Shown in pieces: positions 41,639 through 53,316 of a DNA stretch of 64,000 nt. Source of the stretch: Zymoseptoria tritici IPO323 (Eukaryota > Ascomycota > Dothideomycetes > Mycosphaerellales > Mycosphaerellaceae); assembly GCF_000219625.1 (NCBI RefSeq), contig NC_018208.1, positions 1,488,001 to 1,552,000 on the forward strand, in the 5' to 3' direction. A model generated the notes under the pieces. The model made no database searches. It had not been told where the DNA came from and saw only the letters and a list, made by a program, of their open reading frames with translations. Each line of letters begins with the position of its first letter. The stretch's first letter is position 1. Made by a program: the position numbers and the translations under genes.

Positions 41639-42261
41639 CTTGGGTCATGTGTAAGTTACGGTGGCGCGGTTATGTCTTTTGCCCAGACTATTTGCCCGAA
41701 CGACGCCTGAGAGTCCAGTCCCTTCGAAAGATGAGGCGTGTGTACGAACGGGAGTGTTGACTTCGATTCCGACAGACCAGGGAGATGATGGCCTTGAATG
41801 AAGGCATAGCGAGAAGACAGGCCCTCGGCCTGGTTTCTGCCGGATACTTCATCCAGCTGAGAAGTGGCGCGAGAGCGCCTCGTCACGCTTTGCCGCTCGG
41901 TTGGAACATGCATGCATGCAGGAGGCCTCTTAAGGTACCTTCCAGGTTACCTACGTTAGGCAGCGAGCAGATGACTAAGCAAACTGGAATGCCTTAGGCA
42001 TGAACATCCAGGAGACGGGAAACTTCACACCCTGTATCCAACCAAGATCGTTCAACCATTCGAGCAAGCGATAAGAGACCATATCTTACCTTCCCGTCCC
42101 TATGACATGGTTTCACGTTTACCGCCGATTCCCCATGAAGATTCCTTAAGCATTACAAAGAGGCTGCGCTCATGGCTAAAAGGTCATGCGCTTGTCGTCT
42201 TTGTTTCCCGAGGAAATACTCTCGCTGGCTGTTTGGCGGCTTCGCTTTCCATCTCTCGATT

Positions 42262-42545
42262 CATCGCCGGGGGCAAGCCAAGGATCTTAAGGCCAACAAG
42301 CTAAAAAACGACGATGCGAAGGAGATATCTGAGGGCTGGACGATCGGGTTACTGAGCAAGGATCCTTCCGCTCTCTCGATTAATCGTCGCGAGCAAGCCA
42401 AGGATCTCGAGGCCAACGAGCTTGAAAAGGTCGAAGCGGTGGAGACGTCTTCTTCTCTGGATCGACCGCTGCGAACAAGCCAATGATCTCGAGGGCAACG
42501 AGTTTGAAAAGGTCGAAGCGGTGGAGACGTCTTTGGGCTGGACAA
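42262..42545 (+). repeat. Three-unit ~80-bp direct repeat, coding-like
   Basis: Units begin near 42267, 42387 and 42470, each with a GCAAGCCAAgGATCT-like start followed by GGCCAACgAGcTtGAAAAgG and a GGAGACgTCT-like end. Translated, they give QAKDLKANKLKND, QAKDLEANELEKVEAVETS and QANDLEGNEFEKVEAVETS, the last in a different frame from the first two. The protein-level pattern suggests decay of a gene with ~27-residue repeats. Confidence 0.7.
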
Positions 42546-42584
42546 CCGGCTCGATTAAACACTCCTGCCAATGCGCAGAGCAGG

Positions 42585-42880
42585 ATTTCCTCTGGCTCCA
42601 CCGAAGAGGCGAGCTAAGCAGCGCCTCGCAGAGGCTGTCCGGAGTAGAGTGGCGACCCGTCTCGCGGTACTCGTACAAAGTTCATCTTTGTCGAAGAGTG
42701 ATGGAGCTCTCCCTTCAATCTTGCGAAAGAATTCTAGCGAAGGGAGTCGAACCGAACCAGGTCCTGCACGACCCAAAACAAGCTACGACAGTTAGATGTT
42801 CGTCAATCGCGTCCTGATTAGTGCAGGCCGAAAGCCCCAGTGATGTTTCGTCAATGACCTCTCACTGCGAACAACCAATC
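42585..42880 (+). repeat. Dispersed ~350-bp repeat, copy U2
   Basis: Partner of U1 (24330-24690). Ends at GTTTCGTCAATGACCTCT; lacks about 60 bp present in the middle of U1. Confidence 0.75.
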
Positions 42881-43044
42881 TGTGTCATCCATCCCAGGAA
42901 CCTGGGATTATTCTTTACTCACGAAAGGGTCGACAGACTCGTCTAGTTGGATCGAGCGACGTCAGGGCCAGGACTTGCCATGAGGCAGGCTGAACATGTT
43001 ATAGCCTGTATGCGTCCGTGGAACCCTACGCATTGCGCAGGGCA

Positions 43045-43338
43045 TTAGCAAAGGAACTCAATACATGGCATCTCTTGGTGGTCCGTGTACTTCTCCCACT
43101 GGTATGTGAACGAGACGAAATTCTTCCCGTCATCCCGGGTGTGGCACGTCCCTTGTTTGACGTGCACACCTCCGTATACACCTTCCGGCGACAGCGCCTC
43201 GCCGCAGTCCGGGGATTTGAAACGCATGACTGGCAGTGCGAATGGCCAGTTCGTCATGGGTGCAGCGGCGGTGGGTCCAATGGGGTTGATGGCCGGCAAC
43301 GTGGCGAGGAGTGCGACGATTCGAGCGGAGCTCATCAT
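43045..43338 (-). pseudogene. Secreted cysteine-rich family, 3'-truncated copy F
   Basis: From the ATG at 43338: a signal peptide (about 1-26), then PMTNWPFALPVMRFKSPDCGE continuing to ALSPEG without the intron that copy A has at this point. GTCHT and DDGKNF follow. Similarity ends after DHQEMP at about 43070; the next codons (CIEFLC, stop) are unrelated, and exon 2 is missing. Closest relative is copy A. A truncated secreted peptide of 97 residues could still be made. Confidence 0.75.
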
Positions 43339-43870
43339 TGCGGCGAAGCTGGGTTTGGTACGGCGGAGTACTTGATTCCCTCGGAGAGGCAGTCTGAATT
43401 CAGGAGAAGATCTTGGGCGGTGGTTGGGAGACAAGATTTGGAGAAGAGCAAAGGAGATGCCGCCATGTCTTTATTTTTGCGGCGTGCCATTATTTTCGAG
43501 CGTGTGGTGGAAATATGGCAGTCGGTTCGCATACGCATCATTTCAGCTGGTCAGGTGTTTAAACGTCGGTAGAGGATGTTGACCATGGAAGTGGTTCATC
43601 ACCTCAGTGGGTCTGAGTTTGTCCCAAACCAGCGGGCCCACCGAGAGAAAGTGCGCTAAATCTGAAGCCTGGAAGATTATTGATTCGCTGTGGTCCCTGA
43701 TTGTGACACTCAATTCCGCTGCGCAATTGTACCTTGTTTTCGGTTGCGCTTCGAAAAGCAATCTGTCTTCTGTACCTTTGCCTGGAGATGGAGCCGCCGC
43801 ATAGTGGTACCCTTGACGCTTCCCGCCTCCAAATTCTTCACCGTCCCGGTCGAGCTTTCCTAGTCTCTTC
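43339..43870. other. Intergenic, upstream of F and 3' of the HET gene
   Basis: No gene or repeat recognised. Confidence 0.5.
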
Positions 43871-45895
43871 TCACTCGAGTTCGATGACAGTTTGAAAGTT
43901 GACAGCTGGAGACTTGGACATGATCTGTCCATGCATAAGCCCATGCACGTAAGCCGCTCCCACAAGCCGATATCTTGCACTCCCCTCCTGCTTCCGCAAG
44001 ATCAACGGCACTCTCGAGCCCGGCACGATAAAGACCGAGTCGCCGGGCAGTATTGCCTCAGCACCGCATCCAAGAAGTCCTCCGGCGGTGCGAAAGACTC
44101 GGAGACATACTCTCAGTGAGAAAGCGGTATCGAACTCGCGAATGTCGGCTTCCAGTGTACATGAGGCCAGTTTGAGCTGTTCGAATGCTCGCAACGTACC
44201 GGCGACAGCGCTACTCCTGTCGAGAGCCCCGAAGATTATGTCACCGCCGGGTTTCAACTGCATCCATGATCGAAAGGCGTTCGACATGGCTGAATTCGCC
44301 GGACATGTCTTTCCCCAGCCGGTGTTGAACATGATTGTTCTCCAAAATGCTTCTGTCAGGTCCTGCCGAGAGTCCTCCGTGCCGGACATCTTGTCGGGCC
44401 GCGTGGGCTCGTCGAGCGTGGGATACATGTCAGGCATGGGACGCAAAAGCTCGGCGGTGGCATCCAGGTTGCTGCATTCGCGGAGCTGCTGTTTGGTGTT
44501 GCCAATCGCAGCAACAGTGCCGACTTGAGTGACACGAAGCCGCAGAACAAGCTGTTCGCGGTCAGCGAACTCGATTCGTTGCAAGAGGTTGTCGCCGGCC
44601 CAGTAGCGCCTGTATCCTGTTATACCAAGGCCGACCTTGTCCTTCACGGACCAGTCGGGCACCCACGACGGAACAGCCTTTCCCTCTGCTTGCAATGCCG
44701 CGCTCCTCAAACTTTCGGAGTATGCCAGAATATGTAGATTGTTCGACATCTCAAGTACAGCCCGTGCAGTCTGCGTGTAGGCCTGTCCCAGGCTCTTGCT
44801 GTAGTCCGGCTCGGGAAAATGAAAGTCTTTAGGCCAGCAGCGGAGACCAATGCCGTAGCAGCAGTAGACCTTGTCTCGCGCTTCCTGGCAATCGAACTCT
44901 CTCGCTCTGATGAGCGTGTCCAGGAACAAGTCATGTTGTTCGTGCTCGCCTTTGCTCTTCTCTGTCATCGCCTTGATATCATCCTCTGTTCCGCCGATCT
45001 TCGCAGCGGCACCAAGCCGAGGATCAGGTCCGAGGTCCCTTAGAAATTTTGAGTCAACAAAGCGATCCTTCCACTCGGATTGTGCTAGCCAGCCGGACAC
45101 CTCACGAAGGGCTTTCCACTTGATCTCCAGGTCACCGCACCAAACGATCTTGTTCTTTGCTAGAATCACCTCCTGTATAACCCACGCTCGTGTGAACCAA
45201 GTGCGCCGAAAGAACTTTGCTAGGGCTATCCAGCAATCTCGATAATCAAGGTCTGCAGCGTAAATTGCGGCAACCTTTGATGCGACCTTTGCGTCGCTGA
45301 TGCCATCGGGACGAACCGTCTTCCGCTGTTCAGGTTTCAAGTCTCCTAGCACACGAAGGAGATCTACAGCAACGGTGCTGTTGTTGCGGAGGTCTTCTTT
45401 GCCCAGCCAAATGAGTACTTCGAGGGCAGTAGCATAGATACTGCCCATGAGCTGAATTTGCTGCGTCTTCTCAGTCTGATCATCGGGGTCCTGGTTGATA
45501 CACAAAGCGTCGATCCATATGAGCCTGCGAAATCTCTTCCGCCGAACTTGGTCGAGAGCTTGAAACAGATTGTGACTGACCCAGCATGTCTCGCCATTGC
45601 AGTAGATTTTCATCAGAGGGTCATCTCTCACGGGAGATCCTGACGACCAATCATGGTATTCCAGGGCGTTGTGCCAGGTGTATGAAAGTGCTGAGAATCC
45701 TAGGCCGGAGGAGAGATCTTCGATGGTCATTGCACAAACCACCTTTCCATCTTGCAGCTCGGACTGGACTCTGATCATCCGGACTTGATTCGGCCCTAAG
45801 CGATCGATGTATAAGCTGGGAGGGACCTCCATTTCGAACGTGACAAACTGCCAGATCGTTGGACAGCGAACACGAGCACAGCTTCTGTGACGCAT
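43871..45895 (-). CDS. HET-domain protein (heterokaryon incompatibility type)
   Basis: Single exon, 674 residues from 45895, or 653 from the Met at 45832, which opens the MEVPPSLYIDRL segment and is equally plausible. The HET domain spans about residues 65-230: FSALSYTWHNALEY, VSHNLFQALDQVR, RLIWIDALCINQDPDDQTEKTQQIQLMG, IYATALEVLIWLG and FTRAWVIQEV. The C-terminal part follows the het-6-like layout with VPSWVPDW and ILPGDSVFIVPGSRVPLILR near the end. HET proteins trigger cell death upon non-self recognition; the target here is unknown. It is the second HET gene within 8 kb. Confidence 0.88.
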   Translation of the reverse strand: MRHRSCARVRCPTIWQFVTFEMEVPPSLYIDRLGPNQVRMIRVQSELQDGKVVCAMTIEDLSSGLGFSALSYTWHNALEYHDWSSGSPVRDDPLMKIYCNGETCWVSHNLFQALDQVRRKRFRRLIWIDALCINQDPDDQTEKTQQIQLMGSIYATALEVLIWLGKEDLRNNSTVAVDLLRVLGDLKPEQRKTVRPDGISDAKVASKVAAIYAADLDYRDCWIALAKFFRRTWFTRAWVIQEVILAKNKIVWCGDLEIKWKALREVSGWLAQSEWKDRFVDSKFLRDLGPDPRLGAAAKIGGTEDDIKAMTEKSKGEHEQHDLFLDTLIRAREFDCQEARDKVYCCYGIGLRCWPKDFHFPEPDYSKSLGQAYTQTARAVLEMSNNLHILAYSESLRSAALQAEGKAVPSWVPDWSVKDKVGLGITGYRRYWAGDNLLQRIEFADREQLVLRLRVTQVGTVAAIGNTKQQLRECSNLDATAELLRPMPDMYPTLDEPTRPDKMSGTEDSRQDLTEAFWRTIMFNTGWGKTCPANSAMSNAFRSWMQLKPGGDIIFGALDRSSAVAGTLRAFEQLKLASCTLEADIREFDTAFSLRVCLRVFRTAGGLLGCGAEAILPGDSVFIVPGSRVPLILRKQEGSARYRLVGAAYVHGLMHGQIMSKSPAVNFQTVIELE

Positions 45896-46482
45896 CGTGC
45901 CTTTAGGCAGATCCGTGTCGATTTGACAGATTCCTCCTTAATTGTGCTGCACTTTGTTTGTCGAGAGGGCAATCATGTCAGTCAGCCCTGCACCGCACCG
46001 CAGGCGAGCTCTGTTCATGCAGTGTGATGTCGCCATGCATGGGCCGACTCCGCTCCATTAGATGTCCATCGACTCGCAAAGCCTCGTCGTTACTCTGCTG
46101 CATCTCCCAATCGCTCTTCGATCGTGTTCATGCCTCAATACATGTTCCATGGACGAAGAAGCCAAGTGAAAGCTCCAGAAGTGGGAAGTTTGTGGTGCAA
46201 AGAAAGCAACCTAACAGAAGGACGGCCATCATCAAGGCGTTTCTGCCTCAGGCATCCTAGCATCACGGTGAACCTGTTTTGTTTGCTACACACTGCATGC
46301 GCCTCCTCCTCGTCTACGATGAACTGCATCAAGCCTTCATCGAACTCGCCAAAGCATGACAGCTGGCGAAGAGATACTCTCGCGCAATGTACTGCCGTCG
46401 GTCAACGTACATTTGAGCCATCAACAACGGCAAGCAAGAACCACAAAACTTGACAGGCTACAGGCGCAGCGAGGCGGCCCAT
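45896..46482. other. Divergent upstream region of the HET gene and the phosphatase
   Basis: Holds both promoters; no other feature recognised. Confidence 0.5.
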
Positions 46483-47533
46483 ATGTGTTCGTTGTCGCGA
46501 ATCGCCATATGCTCGATCATAGGCGCTGCTCTTCTTGCATGGACTATCTGGATGCCGGCTCCATCGAGCATGTCTCCTCTAACAGACTTCTCTTACGTAC
46601 CAGACATCTTTACACACGACACGCTTGCAACGGGACCGAATACGCCTCGCGCTGTAGGCAATATCGGTCATCCGCAGCAGAGTACTCCTTGACGCTGACG
46701 ATTGATAGGAAACTCTTCCCAGATTCGGCATTCTGGAGCGCCAATATGAAACAGATACGCCTGAAGATGCTTTCAAATCACAATGGCAGCGCCTTGCCAA
46801 GTACCTCCAGCATTTGAATGCGAAAGCTCCATACGAAGAGCAATACAAGGTTCTGTTTGTAGCGCGACATGGAGAAGGCGTTCACAACGTCAAGGAGCGG
46901 GAGGTCGGCAGAGAGCAGTGGAACGAGTATTGGTCTAGACTGGAAGGCGACGGCAACCTGACTTGGGTTGATCCTCGCCTCACCAACAAAGGCCTCGAAC
47001 AAGCGAAAGCAGCGGGCAAATTCTGGATCAACGCCCACGACGTGGACATGGTTCCGCTGCCTCAGAAGTTCTTCACCAGCCCGCTCACTCGATGCCTGCA
47101 AACAGTCGAAGCGACCTGGGCAGACGTACCAATGCCGGAGTCTCAGCCATTTCAACCAGTCGTGGTCGAAGCGATCCGCGAACTGTTCGGAGTACACACC
47201 TGCGACAGGCGAAGCGCGCGTTCCGCTATCGAATTTGCATTTCCAACCTTCAAGATTGAGCCGAGCATGACTGAGGAGGATGAGTTATGGAGTGCTTACT
47301 TCCGCGAGACAGCAGAAGATCACGGGAAGCTCTGGCGGGACTTCCTGAGTCAGCTATTCGAGGACAGCGACAGCACGTATGTGTCCATTACGACTCACTC
47401 AGGCGCCACGCGGGCACTTTACATGGTTCTAGGCCATCCAGATGTATGGACCGCGGCGGGATCTGTGGTGCCCATTGTAGTGTGCGCAAGGGGAAGAAGC
47501 GCGATGCGGTCAGAGTCTTTGACAGAGCTATAG
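46483..47533 (+). CDS. Histidine phosphatase (phosphoglycerate-mutase-like) with signal anchor
   Basis: Two exons: 46483-46653 and 46709-47533, with a 55-nt intron (GTAGGC donor, GCTGAC branch site, GATAG acceptor); 331 residues. Residues 5-23 are hydrophobic and act as a signal peptide or anchor. The catalytic RHG motif is in VLFVARHGEGVHN at about residue 110. LTNKGLEQA and the FTSPLTRCLQTVEATW block follow. The second catalytic His is in SITTHSGATRAL at about 286. Members act as phosphatases on varied substrates; the substrate here cannot be told. The ATG at 46483 is chosen because it gives the N-terminal hydrophobic segment and phase match. Confidence 0.82.
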
Positions 47534-50500
47534 CAGGACAAATGCTGATATCTTGCTGGTCGCACGAGCTTCGCCTGGTTCCAATTGGAGCCTGCCATCC
47601 AGACTGCTCCAATTCTCTTTGCATCTTGATCAGGATGGCGGAATTCGAACCTCTTCCTCACGGCCTTGACGGTACATGTAAGAAGTCAACCGACCATGGA
47701 AAGTAGAATGTCGTGTATCGTTGCTACTCGTGGTCAGAAGTTATGGTTCTAGCATGTGACAGAGTCCACCCCTGCTTCAAAGGATTCGGAACATGTCACG
47801 AGGAAAGAGCTAGTGATGGATCAGATGACCCGAGAAGGTAAAAGGAAGTCTCTTCTCGCTTGCCTCGAATGAGAGAGCGATCTTGGATGGGCAGGAGATG
47901 GAAAAGATGAACCAAAACTTAACTCCGTGATTCCGCTCAAACGGCACTGCATGTGTCTGACTTTGCGGGCTTGGACTGAGCAATCTGCGCCAGGGAACGG
48001 TAATATAATTCGAGGAAGATGTGTGTCTTCGGGTGGAATGAAAGCAATGACAAAACGTTCGTGCTTCGAGCTCACACGATACCGACCGAGCCACTGGAGC
48101 CCGATTTGAGTGATGCGGTTTGAGCGGAGCCATGGAGGTACTGTACCGGCATGGGCAACACTGGTCCTACTTCGAGCTCCAGATCTTGTGCAATGCTCCA
48201 AAGGTCCTGCAGAACCCGAACCTTGAAGGGAGACAGTGCACTGCATCCCACGTAAGCCACCGAAGACCCAACGGATCTTCAACGAATATGGCCCACGGCC
48301 CTCGAGACCATATGGCACGCATGCACGCAACACGTTGCCCATATTACTCACTCCACAAACAACCACGTACCATCCAGGATCCGATCTGCAGACCATACCG
48401 CAAACAACCTCTCCTGCAGCAGGGCCATGCCGTCACCAACCCGACATCCCCGACCTGCACGATAGCAATCGTAGAAATCCTTCGCTGGTCTGTCGGTATA
48501 TGTCGGCAACCTTGCCTTGCTTGCATCATGCACCCGTGTCGAGGACGCCGATCGTGAGGCTATGCTGGGAGTCGACCACAAGTAGGAGTAAGTGGATCCG
48601 GAAGGTATGCACCGCGGCGGTTGTGGGGACCTTATCTGCGTAGGATGGCGATCATACAGAAGTTTGATGTGTACCGTGGTGGCACAACTGGAGCAGAATG
48701 GATGCCAAGGTCTGAGGCTCCACTGCGCCCAGGAGGTGAAACGCGGGAGAAGGAAGGCTGGGGAATGGAGAGGTGGAGCGTGGGGGTGGGAGGGAGTTTG
48801 TCGGGTATGCTGTGCTACATCGGATCCTTTATCAGATGCAGGAGTGTAGAGTCCATAGATCGAAGGACATGCAGTCGTCGTAGAAAGAACCTAGCCGCTG
48901 CCGACAAATGTGCCTGAATACACCCATGTCAATTCCCAACTCAAGCACCGCGCGAAACGCCCACTCCATGTCCATTTCCATTGCTTGGTGTATCTCAAGT
49001 CATATGACGAAGCTCCTGTACCCTGTGCGTCCAAGGCCGCCTCATCATGCCTTATCTCTCCTTGGTCTCATCATCGCCGCGCGCCAAGCCAGAGGGTTCT
49101 GGGCGCTGCTAGCCATCGACGTGTTAAGTCGGGAGAGGCTAGCACGGGGGAATATAGGGTACGACGGGCCCGTCGATCTTCCGTATGCAGGAGAAGGTTT
49201 GCTTGCTTGGGAGGCGGAGCTGTGCGAACGATCCAATGGTGGTTGAGGTGGAATGTGCTTTGGTTCGGACGTCCTCCTCCTCCTGCAGGACCAGATCTCT
49301 GAGAGGCATGGCAGGACTCTAGCTGTCGTACAAACGTCCACACCATGCGCATGCGCAATCAATGTCACGTTCTCGATGTCGGTGTCGACGTCCACTCACG
49401 GGATGGCAAGAATGGGTGCTTCTGGCCGGAGTGCAGTACGATGCTGGCGGAATGATCGACCGCCAAGTGTCCTTGGCAGTCGGGATCATCGTGCATCCGG
49501 GATCATCGCGCAACTACCGCAGCCTCTTACTCGGTCGTGCAGAACTTCTTTGTTCAAATAGAACGACTCGTTCATGATACGCCCGACGATCTTTCCGCCA
49601 TAGTCTTGGGTCGCATCGGTGTGATGTCGAATCCAGGTCGGACTTGAACGGTTTCAACTGATTCTCTTGGCGTGCCATCTATCGTTCCGCTCCTGTCTTC
49701 TGTCATTCCGCCGGCCGCGGAGTGGACTATAGACGCGGACATACTATGGGAAGAGCGGAGGCACACCGATACCCCATGTTCGACACGATCTAGGCGAAAC
49801 AGTTGGGCATATCTTGTCGGACCTGGTAAAGTCCAGACCCCTGTTGGTGAAATATACCGCTCCTGGGTGGAAGGAGCAACAAGACTGCCGCAGCCGAAAC
49901 GCCTCTCCCGCCGACCTTATCTGCTCATCCCTGGGTGTATGCATCATACTTTCTCACAATCTGCCTCCCAAGCACTTGGCAGGTGGTATATCGGGTCACA
50001 TCCAGTCAAAATTTCACACCGCACCTGCACCACCGGCCTTGGACTTGGCAATCTGCTTTCCACTCCGCCCCCTGCGCCGATCCTCACCTCGCGGACATTA
50101 TTCGTCGTCGCTATCGAGCACGTTGATGGCACGATGGCAGGCTCGGGGACACACTCGTTACACACTCTGCTTCCAACTGCATCGTTCAATGACGACGTGC
50201 ATCACTCCAATCCCCTTGGCGGATATCCACTACGCGCGTACGGCAGTGGCAGGCAGCTCTTGCCAATTGCACATTCTGCAAGCAGCCTCGACGCCTTTGA
50301 TGGCATTTGGCTTTACCGTGGCTGCGTTCCCCCAGCGCAAGGGTGCCTTTGCCATTCAACCCGGCCAAGAACAGACGGTCTGGAAGGTTTACGGCTAATC
50401 TGTCGTAGCTTCGTCCTTTATCTCTTGAATCTTTGACTACTGACCACATCCGTACTCCGGCCGCACCTTCTCCAGGTCGGAGGTGGGTCACTCTCCCGTC

Positions 50501-50814
50501 CAAGGCTTGTGCTTGGGCGCCGTGGAGGAGGGGCCAGGAACTCCACCTTCCACTCACTACTGCCTCGTCCTCCACTCATCGGCAGGTAAGGAAGGAAGCA
50601 CCACTACCCGACGGCGTGCACTTGGACCGTTGCTTGGCATCGATGTGTTTCATCGATATATATCGGAGGCTCCAATCTTCCATGTCGATCGGTCTTCATA
50701 TCAACTCTCCCTCACTCTTTTCGCTCCCGACCGCACTGACCTTCCTTCTCACCTCCGACGGCAACTCCTCCGACGACAACACCTCACATCCACACCCACC
50801 TTCACTCCACCATA
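47534..50814. other. Gene-poor 3.3-kb region
   Basis: Contains repeat R3 (47923-48120). A 254-codon ORF at 49672-50436 and several shorter ones have no domain and biased composition. No gene is supported. The last ~300 bp are the promoter of the MCT transporter. Confidence 0.55.
47923..48120 (+). repeat. Dispersed ~200-bp repeat, copy R3
   Basis: Partner of R1 and R2, same orientation. Starts CTCCGTGATTCCGCTCA; ends TGATGCGGTTTGA. Confidence 0.7.
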
Positions 50815-52575
50815 ATGCCGTTCCCAGACCGAGATGAACGACGTGCTAGCTTCGCTTCCACCATCTCCTCCTCCGAAAAGTCATACAAGTCAGATGCTGC
50901 AACACCATACGCCTCACGATCCATCACCAAGCCTCGAGATCTCGACGAGATCGACACTCTCGACGCTCAACGAACCATCTCCTTCGACAACAGAAACGAA
51001 AAAGTCGAAGATGAACTACCGCGGCCAGCACCCACCGCACGGAGGAACTGGCGGGAGATAGAGACTCCCCAAGGACCCGTCCGACAGAACACAGCCACAT
51101 CACTCGCTTCCTTGTCGCAGCAGCAGTACCGAGGAACGTCATTCGATGAGAGTGAACCTGTTTGGCCGACCGATTGGAGAGCCTACACATGTCTATTCGG
51201 CGGCTTCTTGCTAATGTTCAATTCTTGGGGTCTTGTCAACACTTATGGAACGTACTCTTCGTTCTACATGCAACACCTCCTACCGGGACGAGACATCCTA
51301 CTCCTCAATTTGGTCGGATCAACGCAATCATTCGTCGTGCTCATCCTCTCCGCCGTGGTGGGACGCTTCCTCGATGCCGGATACTCCAGGACGCTGATGA
51401 TTGTCGGCACTATCTTCGTCAGCATCGGCTCTTTCGTTCTTTCCGCTGTCAACGGGAATGCCGAATATAACGACGGCAACTATCCTCTTATTTGGCTCAC
51501 ACAAGGCTTCTTGACCGGCTTGGGCATGGCTTGCTTCTTCGTCAGCTCCTCTCAAGGTATGATCTCTGTCTACACCTTCAAGTGAGACCAACACTAACAT
51601 CTCACAGTCGTCGCAACATGGTTCAAAGCCAAGAAAGGTTTCGCCATCGGCGTCGTCGCATCAGGAGCCAGCATCGCCGGTCTCCTCTACCCCATGATGA
51701 CAAAATTCCTCATCCAAAAGCAAGGCTTCAACATGGCAACCCGCTACGTAGCCGTTGTCGTCCTCCTCACCTCCGCTCTCGCAGTCATCATCGCTCGTCC
51801 GAACCCGGCACACCAAATCCGCAAACCCGACACTTGGTTCAAAGTCAGCATCTTCTGGGATACCTACGCCTTCCACAACCACGCGTACTCCTTCCTCGTC
51901 GCCGCCATCGCATTCCTCTTCTTCGGCTTCTACGCAGTCTTCTTCAACCTCGAGGAATGGGCAGTGGAAGAAGGCTTCGGATACCGTAAAGCCATCAACA
52001 CTGGTGTCAATGCCGGTATCAACGCCAGACCACCACGCAACTCGATCGAGACCTTCTGGCTTCTTTCCATCATGAACGCTACCTCCACGATCGGCCGTCT
52101 TGGCTCCGCTTACCTCTGCGACCACTTTGGCGCATTGAACGTCCACGCCATAGTGACAGCCGTCGCATCCATCCTCGTCCTCGCGCTCTGGTCTCTGGCC
52201 AGCACCCTCCCCTCCGCCATCGCATTCGTCGTTATCTTCGGCGCTTTCTCCGGCGCGGTGATTGGTCTGCCACCCGCTTCAGTCGCATACATTCTCGGTC
52301 CGACACCCGAAGCGCAGGCAAAACTCGGACAGTGGACGGGCATGATGTACTCGTGCGCGGCGATCTTCGCTTTGACAGGACCTGTCATCGCAGGCCATCT
52401 CATCACTGAATATTCGACTTTCCTGACGGTACAGCTCTGGAGCGGAGCGTGCATGATGATGAGTGCGGCGTGTATGGCCGGCGCGATCTGGTGTCGACGA
52501 AAACAGGACCAGGCGAGGGACAGGAAGATGTCGGGTGCTACTGCTCTTATTGGGGGCGATGCTGAGAAGGCTTGA
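50815..52575 (+). CDS. MFS monocarboxylate-type transporter (MCT family)
   Basis: Two exons: 50815-51556 and 51608-52575, with a 51-nt intron (GTATGA donor, ACTAAC branch site, CACAG acceptor); 569 residues. About 115 residues of Ser/Asp/Arg-rich cytoplasmic N-terminus precede twelve membrane helices. Fungal MCT-family features: DWRAYTCLFGGFLLMFNSWGLVNTYGTY in helix 1, VGRFLDAGYSR in loop 2-3, GLGMACFFVSSSQ, and WFKAKKGFAIGVVASGASIAGLLYP in helices 4-5. Likely imports or exports a small organic acid; the substrate is unknown. Confidence 0.88.
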
Positions 52576-53316
52576 GAGAGTTCCGCCTGCATTTACGATT
52601 TTTGCTTTTCTTTTCTCTTTGTCGGCAAGGCGTCTGGGACGGCTAGACTTTGATTCTGGCATGGGATGGATGGACACGGATGGGAATATTTTATCATTAC
52701 GACAGTGGGAATGGAGGCTGGCCATGGATACAAAAACAGCCCGGGCGTTTTGTGGAGTTCGAGTCTGGGGTTTTTTTGAGGAATGACTGAGAGCATGAGA
52801 CATGAGTGCATGACCTTTTACTTTCGCGGGATATATAGATGTGAGAAGGGGATTTGAATGGAGTATACATGATGAATGACTATGTATCAGTTGGTCGGAC
52901 TTCTCTTCGGCTGTGCAGTTCCTCATGGTATTGGCAATGATCGCAACACATGCACCACTGAGACAGGAATGGCAAGAATAAAGTAGCACAGCATCTGCAA
53001 GTCGTCCACTTCAAGTGGAGCAGTTGACAGCAGCTCGGGTCTACTCCCCGGAACCTCACCATCCGCGGAAGCATTGATGCCACGGATATGTCGTCCAAAC
53101 AAGAAGATCGGCCGGAAGCACGCCACTGCCGAAGGGATCCTTGCCGTGCATGTGCTTGTGAATCCTACTTTACCTTGCCTTACGTCGCCTGACCAGACTA
53201 TGTCCATGTCGTGACAAAAGGGCGTGTAAGGGGAGGAGAGTGTATGTCGAGCAGATCGTGAAAGCTCCAGTTCTTCATCAGGTTGATGATATCGTGGGAT
53301 TCGTGGGCGGGATTCC
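52576..53316. other. Intergenic
   Basis: 3' region of the MCT gene. No gene, RNA or repeat recognised. Confidence 0.5.

Larger units (their letters stand above)
41639..43044. other. Repeat-rich region between the HET-NACHT gene and copy F
   Basis: Contains a ~80-bp direct repeat array (42262-42545) and repeat U2 (42585-42880). No intact gene. Confidence 0.6.

Noticed and set aside
47630..47660. B-box-like GGTTCGAATTCC on the minus strand
   Set aside because: No matching T-stem, acceptor stem or A box found around it.
49672..50436. 254-codon ORF on the + strand
   Set aside because: No domain, biased composition, no plausible start context; overlaps other ORFs of similar quality in a gene-poor region.
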